Part shown: positions 9,756-18,956 of the stretch, one piece after another
How positions within the stretch are numbered: position 1 is the stretch's first letter
Layout: every line of letters starts with the position of its first letter
Assembly: GCA_025093555.1 (NCBI GenBank)
Contig: JAIWNF010000030.1
Location: 1-64,000 of the forward strand
DNA: 64,000 nucleotides
Direction of reading: 5' to 3'
Source: Circinella umbellata
Lineage: Eukaryota; Mucoromycota; Mucoromycetes; Mucorales; Lichtheimiaceae
Notes under the pieces: generated by a model
What the model saw: only the letters and a program-made list of their open reading frames with translations
What the model was told of the DNA's origin: nothing
The model's database searches: none
Position numbers and translations under genes: made by a program

Positions 9756-10798
9756 TATTAAGAAAAATAAAACAAATTGTTTTCTTTTTTACCACCATCA
9801 CAACAACAACAACACACAACAACAACAATAAATTATTAACATAATTATATTATTATTGTTTATTATATATATTAAAAAACAAATATTTGTAACACAAATC
9901 TTGTTTTTTCATCAAGTATTTGACAAAATAAATTAGCGTTAGGACTAATTTATTTTATATATATTTAATATTTCAAAAGTTCATAGAACTTTAAAAATTA
10001 TATTTTTTTTATATTTTTAAATTAAAATATGATTACGTAATCATATTTTTAAAAATAAAGTTTAAAAAATAAATTCTATATAAAAGATAAAAATTAATTT
10101 ATTATATAATAAATTTGATAATTTTTATTCTTTTTGATAGCTATGCTATCTGAATATTTAAATAAATATTCTAAAAACAAGAAAATCATTGATTTTATTT
10201 GTTTTTTAATATATATAATAAACAATAATAATATAATTATGTTAATAATTTATTGTTGTTGTTGTGTGTTGTTGTTGTTGTGATTGTGGTGAAAAAGAAA
10301 ACAATTTGTTTTATTTTTCTTAATATTAATCTTTCATTGAAAAATATAAATTTTTGACGAAAATTTAATTTTTCTTGGCATTTAAGAAATCAAAAAAATT
10401 AAGATTTTTTATGTTTTCTTTATATATATAATAATAATAATTTATGATTTTTATAAAATCCATAAATTCCATAAATCTCAAAATATCCAAAATTTCATAA
10501 ATTTTGATATTTTTATAAAAACGAAAAGATGAAAATTTAATTTTTCTTAGCATTAAAATATAAAGTAAATTTTTATGTTTAATATTTATATGTAAAATAG
10601 TAGAACTATTTACAATATAAAATTTAAACTATAATAAAAGTTTATTCTTCCGATAATAATTTGGTATAATACAATCATTTATACATGTTTTTTGAATGAA
10701 TAATAAACTTTGATTAGAACAGCGACAGTTTGTCGGGTTTATTGTTTTAAAAAAATGGTGTCACGCTGGATTGAATGAGCGCTTTGTACCACACAGGG

Positions 10799-10886
10799 TT
10801 TGGCCGCATCTGGCCGCACTTGGCCGCACTTGGCTGCAAGCGCATAGTGCGTCCAGATGCGGCCAAATCTTTTTTTATGGTGTACC
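10799..10886. repeat. GGCC-rich inverted repeat / short foldback element
   Basis: TTTGGCCGCATCTGG (10799-10813) is complemented by CCAGATGCGGCCAAA (about 10852-10866). Between them are TTGGCCGCAC-type units and a short hairpin (GCGCATAGTGCG). The right flank TTTTTTTATGGTGT is the complement of the CACCATAAAAAAA start of the repeats at 2926 and 3306, so these are one family of element ends. Confidence 0.7.
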
Positions 10887-10903
10887 GTGACAACCAAATT
10901 CAC

Positions 10904-11646
10904 TCAAACCACTGCTGAATCGCGTACCTTTTTATATGCGACACCAAATAATTTGGTTCTAAAATCTTGGCGGCTGGTAACTATATCGTCATGATTGTTG
11001 TTAAATAGATCACCAAGATCCGATTCATCCTATAAAATATAAAGATATTAAGATGTTATCGATATATAAATCAATCATTTAAAATAAAAGAAACTATGGA
11101 TCTACTCACGCTTTCACTACCGTAACTCTGGTTGATAGCCTATATATTAATACAGTTAATAAGTTGCCCAATGTTTTTTCAATGTTTGAATAAATAAATA
11201 AATCATATATAAAGTACATGGGAATTATCTGGTATTTCGTTAACGATTTGCTGGTTACTGTCTCCAATCTGGAAACAATTGTTGCTTCCAAAATTCACAT
11301 TGATTGTTGCTAGGGATTGTTCTCGGGCTTTGCCACTACAATTCAATAATTGTTGTTTATTAAACTAATTTACGTAAATTAGTATTGGTTATTTTATAAT
11401 GCTTTCGAATTATATTTTCAAAATATGCACCTGATTATCCCGTTTTACACGACCTAGTAAAATTTTTAATCTTGGATCTTCAGTACTTTTTTGGTGGCAA
11501 TCCAATTGGCTGTGGAACTCCATAAAATGTTTATATAATTTTTTCAATGTCAATTCACCATCTCCTTTATGGTTTGAGCGTAGAAACTCTATGAACCCCC
11601 AATTATCTGACGAATTTGAAGTAAAGAATGATTTTTTGTTTGACAT
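10904..11646 (-). CDS. Unrecognised small protein, 172 aa, four exons
   Basis: Exons 11431-11646, 11218-11364, 11110-11139 and 10904-11029 have GT-AG borders and are all phase 0, adding to 519 nt (172 aa plus stop). The ATG at 11646-11644 begins MSNKKSFFTSNSSDNWGF. The N-terminal part looks globular and charged (FIEFLRSNHKGDGELTLKKLYKHF). The middle has a repetitive Asn/Gly beta-like stretch (TINVNFGSNNCFQIGDSNQQ), and the C-terminus is acidic then basic. The stop falls 18 bp from a foldback element (ends about 10886), so the true 3' end may have been replaced. No family recognised; the consistent exon phases support a real gene. Confidence 0.65.
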
Positions 11647-12660
11647 GTTTTAGAGTTTACAGGTTCGTTCGTTTCCGTAGAAACTGAATTCATATATTGG
11701 TCGGTGCTCCAATATTGGTTTTTTCCAATCGATTTGTGCACATATTTTGTGCCTTATATGATTTGCTCGAGCCGATTTGCTCTATTTAATGTCAGCGAAA
11801 AAAATAAGTATAAAATGAGTTCTAATGCTATAATATAATAATTGATCTTCTTTTTCACTCGGTCAGCGCCACAAAACATGGACTCCAATTTACTTAATCA
11901 AAACGAAGAATTCATTGCTATGCAACTCAACTAGAACAGGTAGTAGCACAATCAAGCGCTCAACCTTCCGCAGAGCCCCAGTCATTCCCTAATGTTGATA
12001 TGGTGGATGATGAAGAGGAAGAGAACCTGTCATCTCTTCACTCATTACCAGTTAGACCCTCCTACTCCTAGTCGCCGTCACCCTTTTTGACTGAAGTTCT
12101 TGCTTTGGATTCTTCCTTGTTTCCGACTACAGGGCTCACGGATGATGAACGTCATAGGTTAATTGATCAATACCCAAATACATATTTACAATCTCCAATA
12201 TCAACCACCCAATAAAATCCCTACTGCCGCTCGCAAGATGAATAAATATCAAAATAAGCAAGATATGTTTCTCAAATGCTTACAATATTTACTATCAGGT
12301 GTATTCCGACCTTTGGATGTTCTTAGTCTCGAAGTTAGTCAAGACACCAACAACCCAAGTATTCAACGATATTTACATATGCTCAAGGATTGTCGAGAGC
12401 TATTACTCAATGTTTCTGCCCAAATCAATGACATGTGTAACAATATTGCCTTTCAAGCCATCAACCCTTCTTTTTCCTCTTCTTCGTTCAGGAAAATTTT
12501 TTTACAATAACCCCAGCTGATTTCCAAGCGGCTCTAGTCCAGCAAACCAATGCCTCGCAAGCTGTCAAAACTGCCAGCAGTCTTCGTAATAAGAAATGTA
12601 TCTTCAATCAAACTCAACCTATTCCACCGCAGCACTTTTTTCGATCAGGTCCGTCCTCAC

Positions 12661-12966
12661 TGAGGTGTACGATAGGATAATAGTTTAGTTCAACAATAAA
12701 ATATAATAAAAAAAGGTGAGTCCTTTGAAACAGTGTTTATTCTTAAAAAATAAGATCAAGATTATTATTCTATGTACGAGTTGGTCTATTTATATGAATT
12801 GTTTATTATGATGGGTTATCTCTGGTATGTCATCTGAAGAATGTATCTTAAAGAATGCTATCTTAAGGTATGATAACCTTATTCTTAGGAAGATCCTTTT
12901 TAGCTTTATCAGGGGTAGACCGTTAGAATCTCCAGTATTTTACATTCTTAATTCCATGACACTACA
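12661..12966. mobile_element. Solo LTR, 306 bp, inside the gag-like region
   Basis: The block starts TGAGGTGTAC and ends GACACTACA. CTCAC is directly duplicated on both sides (12656-12660 and 12967-12971). Removing it rejoins FFRSGPSS to QQGG in frame, so it was inserted into an existing element. No internal genes remain, as expected for LTR-LTR recombination. Confidence 0.8.
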
Positions 12967-13248
12967 CTCACAGCAGGGCGGTTATATCAGCACCAACACC
13001 AACAACAACAGCTCATGGCAACACAACAACCAGCACCGCACTACCAACAGCAACAAGGACAACAACAAAGGCAAATTTACCAACAACCCATTTCGCAACA
13101 ACAACCAATAAATTCGTCTATAATCGTTGGGGGTCATCTCACTCAGTACTATTGTCAGTGTACGACTGGCTACTCAAAACAATTTGCTTCGGCTTCAAAA
13201 TTCCTTTTGTTTCACTTCCTCCACTCCGCATGATCTCTCAGCCAACTA

Positions 13249-13277
13249 AGATGGGAGTCAGCTAGAAGGGAGTTTTT
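13249..13277 (+). repeat. Tc1-like terminal inverted repeat, left
   Basis: Matches the reverse complement of 15691-15719 with one mismatch (A versus G at the third base). Confidence 0.85.
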
Positions 13278-13528
13278 AAGAACCTTTATAAATATTTATC
13301 TACACACGTGATTAACGCGAAACATAGTGAAAGCATAGCTTTTGATGAGACGAATACAATATACTAATTTTTTTTCGAGGTGAATTCGTACTGCGGAGCT
13401 ATTAACAATCAAAGTTAGAGTGTTTTACCATTTTAAGCAGGTACGCGAACACTTTGCATTTGAGGTTTACACCATTTCACTTAAATTAGATTAAATCACG
13501 ATTATATATTCTTACACACTTAATTTCA

Positions 13529-15637
13529 ATGGCAAGACCAAAGAGAAGATCCACGATTGGTAAATCCAATTATATGAAAGGAAAAAGAGCAAAACTTGAA
13601 CATGAACAAATTATACAAACTGAGTAAGAACACTTTATGCAACCAACATTTGAGTCTCATGTACTTGATGAGGAACAAGTCATCAGTGATGAAGATATTA
13701 CGGACGCTGAAGAAGTAGGCGAAAATGAGCTTGAATTTTCAGAGACTGAACTAGTCAATATCCAAACGCGCTTAACTACCTTTGTTGCTTGGACACCAGG
13801 TGCTGAACAAAAAGGGCGTCCAACAATATACCACAAAAAAGTCCCACGTACAATTACAAGCCATGAAAAGAAGCAAATCAAAAAAGGCTGCTGGCTCCCG
13901 TCGCATTGATGAAATGTTTGGGCAGCAAAAAGACATTGTCAATATAGCAACGAAGACAAAAGAACAACAACAGGTGGAGAACATGAAAGAATGTGCAGCT
14001 GCCCTTGCAAAGTATGCTTACCCCCATACAAAGATGGCTGATCAAAGAGTACGTCTTTCTACTCTTTATCACTTTTTTATGAAAGTTTTGAATGGAGTTG
14101 GAAAGATGGAAGCTTCAGAACAGCTAAGCAGAGACATGTGGCAGCGGGAAGAGCGATTTGCTCAAGGTATACGTGAATGGGCCAATGAATACCTTAATAC
14201 AAAAACATTGACCCCATCAAAAAGAGGTATTCATGTCAAAACACCATCGGCTCTTCGGGATGAGCATCTGAAAGAAAAATGTGTTCATTTTTTCCGATCA
14301 ATTAAACCAGAAGCAAGAACTATTCAACTTTTAAGAAAGTACATTGAAACTAATCTTATAATTGACGAAAAAGAACCAAACAAGCGCGTCGAATCAATTT
14401 TGGAATCCACTGTTCGACGATATTTGAAAATCTGGGGCTTTAAACTTCAAACCAAAACTGATTCAATTTATATTGACGGACATGAACGACCAGATGTTGT
14501 CGAGTAGCGCAAAGGTGGGGGGCTAATAGAATGCTTGCTTATAAAAAAAACAATGGTGCGATACGACGAATATGACGAGGCACAAGAACCTCTGAGGATG
14601 GAAATTTGGGTACATTTAAAATGAAAAGAGCCGTCAGATGTTGAGTGTATATAATTAAGAGAAAATATACTAATTGTAATACATTAATTATATATAATTA
14701 TAAGGATCGGCCAAAAGTGCTTGCTACCCATGATGAAATATATTTTTATACCAATGATAGCAAGCGAACGTTATACCTTGCTACCGACGAAACGATCATT
14801 CATAAGAAAGGAGAAGGCCATGCTATTATGCTCAGTGCATTTGGATGCTCATGCCATGGTCTTTTCTCTTGCGAGACAATTCTTCCTGATGCTCAGCATG
14901 ATGGCTATTGGAAAAAGGAGAACATGACAAAACAGCTACAATCAGCAATTGAAGAGTTTAATACTCTTCATCCCAATTGCACTGGTGTATTCTGCTTTGA
15001 TCAAAGCTCAAACCATTCAGCTATGCCAGATGATGCCGTAAATGCTCATCGAATGAACATGGGACCTGGTGGAAAACAAATAGTCTCACGCGACAGTGGC
15101 TATTATAGCCAGGGTGGTCAATGGGTTGTTCAATCCATGACTGATGCTAATGGTGTACCCCGTGGCCTGTGAGTAATACGGAATGACAGAGGTCTATGGC
15201 CAGCCCAAGGTTTAAACCGTTATTGTAAAGGACAGAGTACCATTAATTGCTGTGCTGTTCATTTAATGGAATCACAGCCTGATTTTAAGAGTCAGAAGTC
15301 GCTCCTGGAAGAAATATGTGCTAATAACCATATGATCTTTGAGCTTTATCCCAAGTATCACTGTGAATGCAATTGGATCGAAAGGGTATGGGCTGAAATG
15401 AAAAAGATTGCTAGGGAAGAATGTGATTATTCTTTCAAATCATTACAAAATCGTGTCAAAGACCTGCCCAAAAGAATCCCAATCCAGCACATAATTCAAT
15501 ATGAACAACGTGCCTGGAAATTTATTGAAATGTACAGCATAGGACTAGACATTAGAAGAGCTGAATGGGCAGCCAAAAAGTACAAAAGTCACCGTGTACT
15601 TCCTCCACCAACTTTAGATTTTTCTGATTTCCATTAA
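13529..15637 (+). pseudogene. Broken Tc1/mariner-like DDE transposase
   Basis: It begins at ATG 13529 (MARPKRRSTIGKSNYMKGKR). Stops are TAA 13625, TAG 14505 and TGA 15170, with frameshifts near 13880 (A-run) and after 14507. A probable intron ends near 14703 before DRPKVLATHDEIYFY. DDE residues remain: D in YLATDET, D in GVFCFDQSSNH and E in CNWIERVWAEMK. The segment GPGGKQIVSRDSGYY followed by NCCAVHLMESQPDF is typical of a fungal Tc1-like family often annotated only as DDE transposase. The C-terminus (YKSHRVLPPP) is complete to 15637. The copy cannot make a full protein. Confidence 0.85.
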
Positions 15638-15690
15638 TAAATTGTATCATACTACCCAAATCGGGCTTTAAATAGATTTTCATTTTTGCA

Positions 15691-15719
15691 AAAAACTCCC
15701 TTCTAGCTGACTCCCACCT
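15691..15719 (-). repeat. Tc1-like terminal inverted repeat, right
   Basis: The counterpart of 13249-13277, ending CTGACTCCCACCT directly before the flanking TA. Confidence 0.85.
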
Positions 15720-15805
15720 TATTCCGTACAATCAACAGCAAGACCAACTTCTGGATCAAGAAATTTCACTTTTATTAACCAAAGGTCCAATCGAACACAT
15801 TATAA

Positions 15806-16350
15806 TATTGTTATATGTTTCATTTGGTATGATTTGCTTAATATGGTATAATAGAGAAGTACGTAACCGATATTATTATGTTTGAGTTAGATACGTAGGT
15901 GTATATTATTATTATTTATTTTGGATGGTGGGTAGGAATATTACAATATAATAATAATGATAAACAAAAATAATTTTAAATTATAATAATTGTAAAAAGA
16001 TTTTTAAGAAACAATTCAAATACATTTAATATAAAATTATTAGCAATATATAAAGACATACTGTACCCTATATATTAAAAAAAGATTAGTTATCTGTTTT
16101 TTATCATTTTTTTTCTTTAATCAATAGATATGCTACGTAATTATTGTGTTATTCTTTTTAAAATATCAGTAAGGTTAAGTATCTCATTATTACCTATATA
16201 AGAACTTTTAATTCTTTTTCTAATTTTTTTTTTCATTTTATTTTTTTTTCGTTTTTATTATATTAATTTTATTATTATTATCTTTATTTATATTATTAAA
16301 TATAATATTATTATTTTTCAGTTTTCTTTTATTTTTTATATGTTTCTTAG
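15806..16350. other. AT-rich non-coding DNA left of the KDZ element
   Basis: Beyond the retroelement remnant this stretch is about 80% AT with poly-T runs. The 7-bp target duplication TTCTTAG of the KDZ element is its last part (16344-16350). No gene is supported. Confidence 0.6.
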
Positions 16351-16557
16351 CACCTAATTTATAAAGATAGCTCGATCCTAAACCTAATATGCTCTCTGAT
16401 TGAATGGCGGGTTTGGGACCAGAAAAATTCAAAAAATTAACCGTCACTTTTGCTCCTGTCTGCATTACAATTTGGTTGCCCAGAATAAACTATAATTCTT
16501 TCTCCTTTTTCTTTTTTTTTACTGCCATATTTTTTAAATCGCTCCATCTTCGAAATG
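16351..16557 (+). repeat. KDZ terminal inverted repeat, left, with promoter and start codon
   Basis: It matches the reverse complement of 29071-29278 apart from small length differences in A/T runs and a few substitutions. The innermost bases GCTCCATCTTCGAAATG supply the 5' leader and ATG (16555-16557) of the transposase gene. Confidence 0.88.
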
Positions 16558-18651
16558 TCTTTATATAATTCGGATAGCAGTGCTGAGTATATAAGTATTG
16601 TCGCCAACGGGTCGAAGCGTATGAAGCGGAGCACTAGTCGCGAAAGAGAACTGGAACGTCAGCGACGTAGATGACAACAGCAACAACAGCAACCTCTAAC
16701 TGTGGACCGTGAGTCTCAACATTCACGAGAAATGGTCCTGGAATCCCAAAACAGCCGTTCTGATTGTTATTTTGAAGATTTTGGAACTGACGATTATGAT
16801 TATGGCGATGGTAATACCCATAATAATGAACAAGAAGGATATGCTGACGTAGAGGATAACTCAACTCCTCAACAGACGCGTCAGAGACTCCCAAGGGCAC
16901 AACGACGTTACAATAGAAAGACAATTTTGGATGAAGAATGGGCTAAATTGCTTCCAAAGCTAAGAGATGCATATTTTCGTGGTATTGGTCAAAACGATAT
17001 TGATATTACTACATTAGATCCTCCAGCGACATTTGAGTGTAGTTGTATCGTGAAAAAAACCGCAACTGTTGTGTGTATTTTCAAATGTGGTATGTGTAGT
17101 TCAATGAATTGGATAAAGCATTTGTGGAGTACAATAGCAATAAAAAATTAGATGTTATGGGACAGAGAGATAGTAGGGTATGCCAAGGGCAATAAGATTA
17201 AGGATAATAAAAAAATTGGAATACAGGTGTACGTAAACATGACATTTCGTTTTGTGACAATTGTCCAGATGGATCTCGCTCTCTTCCAGTCGTGTTGCTC
17301 GAAAAACAACTTTTTCCGACCACACCGACTGATACAAAGATTGCGATACATATTGATGTACTTCGTTGCTATAACAATGTTAGATTATATGCTCGTGCAC
17401 CTATTAACAGTATTGCTGAATTAATGAAGGCGGATTATGATCAGACTGTAAGATTTGTATAGTGAGAGTAAATTGCATAAGGTCGAAAGCTCATTTAAGT
17501 TTTATGTTAGGACCTCCCTGCTACATTAAGAAATACACTGTATCATGCATTACTCAATTACTCTAAGTTTAAGCTGCTTGTTGATGACCACATAAATGGA
17601 TTTTGCAAATTAGCCCGGGGAAGATGCCCGTTCTGTGATTACATGGTAGTTATTGATTCGTTATATTATAAACCAAATATCTTATATATTCTAACTAAAT
17701 CGTAAAGGCATCGGAGGGCCTAATGGTTCCGGTTTCTTTAGATGGAAACTTCCAATTAAAAAGATTAGATCAAACTTCGCACTCTTTTGTTAATGATCCA
17801 TGTGCAGAAACTGTGAATACCTTGTGGAAAGCAAATACTAATATATTATCACCTGGAAATAAAGTAAGACGAATAAGATTATTACTACGTAATTACATTT
17901 TTTAATGGGTATGTCAAAAGACTAATATACTTATTCATGAAGCAGCCACAATCATCTGTTACAGATGTTAGGACTGAATTTAGTTTATCTAATGATTCGA
18001 TTCAACTTACAACACAAAGATCATATAACTATGATAATATTGCTTGTGATGGATGGAAGTCATTATCGAAAACTGGTATAAAAAGAAAGTCTGTCCCTAC
18101 TACTGGTGTATTCATGGCAATGTGCTCCCGTCATTCTTTTGTTTTGTCTCTTATGGACATGAACACAACGGGAGAAAAAGCTGATTATCCATTGAGTGTT
18201 TTATATCAGATTAAAAACACATATGGAAATAACATTGCAATATTATATGATGTGGCATGTAAAATGGGAAAAGGATTAAAGGTAATATAACTAATCGTAG
18301 TTATTTATAAAGATTGATGATTCTAATACATATATTGTATAAAGCACACTCCTCAATTATCCGATCTAGCAAATGTCCCTCGTGCCATTGGTGCCTTTCA
18401 CGTTTATGGTCATGATGCTCCATGCCAGGTGCCATTTAATCCAAAAGTTGTCAAAGGAATTGGATTAGTGGATGGTGAAGATTGTGAGAGGTATTAAAAG
18501 CAAAAAACGCAACAATTAGATTTCATGTTTTATAGAATATTCAATCTTTTTTTTTCATTTTTATTAAAGCAGTTTTTTATTCGTTTAACTAAACTATCCT
18601 TTTGATGCTACAGGTACTGGAGTGTTTGCTCTCCATTTGTGACTGCAACTC

Positions 18652-18930
18652 TGTAAAGTGTTAACAGACACTGACCAATCACATCACGATTAACAAGATT
18701 AATAATTACACAAGATAAAGAATCAGTATACAAGATATAAGAAATATACAAGATATAAAATAAGTGTATTCATGTGAAAATATAGAAATAATATTACCAG
18801 TATCAATACTCTTAAAAACTATAAAAACCCTCTCTCTTGATTATAAATAAAGGACTCGATATATATTATTATTACTATTCAATATCCATTTCTATTTTCT
18901 GTTTATTTATTGTCCGAGCTACATCTTACA
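18652..18930 (+). repeat. Gypsy 5' LTR
   Basis: Begins TGTAAAGTGTTAACAG and ends GCTACATCTTACA. A TATA-like TATAAATAAAGG lies near 18842 and may start transcription. Confidence 0.93.
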
Positions 18931-18931
18931 T

Positions 18932-18943
18932 TTGGTGGAGAAG
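18932..18943 (+). promoter_or_regulatory. Putative primer-binding site
   Basis: TGGTGGAGAAGC begins one base after the 5' LTR. A site starting TGG that complements a tRNA 3' end (…CCACCA) is usual for Ty3 elements; which tRNA is not determined. Confidence 0.5.
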
Positions 18944-18956
18944 CTAAAAACAAACC

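Larger units (their letters stand above)
6390..10650. repeat. Giant palindromic element B, split by a Harbinger insertion
   Basis: The outer left arm (6390-6734) matches the reverse complement of about 10322-10650, beginning GAAGAATAAAC. The left arm resumes after the transposon at 9761-9884 and matches the inverse of 10196-10322, including a CAACAACAACA-type block. Arms total about 460 bp each around a 311-bp core (9885-10195). Without the transposon the element is about 1.24 kb. The core carries hairpins homologous to element A (AAAGTTC/GAACTTT at 9976-9992, a palindrome at 10027-10046, GATAGC/GCTATC at 10136-10150, GAATATTT/AAATATTC at 10152-10171). Open frames inside the arms are chance. 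Confidence 0.85.
13249..15719. mobile_element. Tc1/mariner-like transposon, inactive (2,471 bp)
   Basis: Inverted ends AGATGGGAGTCAGC (13249) and GCTGACTCCCACCT (to 15719) match over about 29 bp with one mismatch. TA flanks each end (13247-13248 and 15720-15721), the Tc1/mariner duplication. Removing the element plus one TA restores the host retroelement frame as SQPTIPYNQQQ. It contains a broken DDE transposase gene. Confidence 0.88.
11879..15805 (+). pseudogene. Decayed DIRS/Ngaro-like retroelement (gag and RT start)
   Basis: A gag-like region runs from about 11879 to 12660 (MDSNLLNQNEEFIAMQLN then a stop; later a helical segment RYLHMLKDCRELLLNVSAQ and FFRSGPSS), continues at 12972 with a Gln/Asn-rich stretch, and leads into IVGGHLTQYY and CFGFKIPFVSLPPL (about 13120-13235), then after the Tc1-like insertion into QQDQLLDQEISLLLTKGPIEHI (15722-15805). 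That order resembles the segment before the reverse transcriptase of fungal tyrosine-recombinase retroelements. It carries stops and a frameshift near 13185 and ends before the polymerase core. Class assignment is by recalled motif shape and is moderate. Confidence 0.5.

Noticed and set aside
9433..9828. 131-codon - strand frame
   Set aside because: It runs across the Harbinger end into the palindromic element, so it cannot be an ancestral gene.
10365..10553. Frame inside palindrome arm
   Set aside because: Lys/Asn/Ile/Phe-only composition expected from about 85% AT hairpin DNA.
5480..10650. Mitochondrial DNA insertion (NUMT) as the source of the hairpin-rich palindromes
   Set aside because: AT content and hairpins are mitochondrial-like, but there is no recognisable mitochondrial gene and the long perfect arms suit a mobile element; kept only as an alternative.
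12972..13110. Gln/Asn-rich repeats as a CRISPR-like or regulatory array
   Set aside because: They encode low-complexity CAA/CAG/AAC codons within a decayed gag-like frame.
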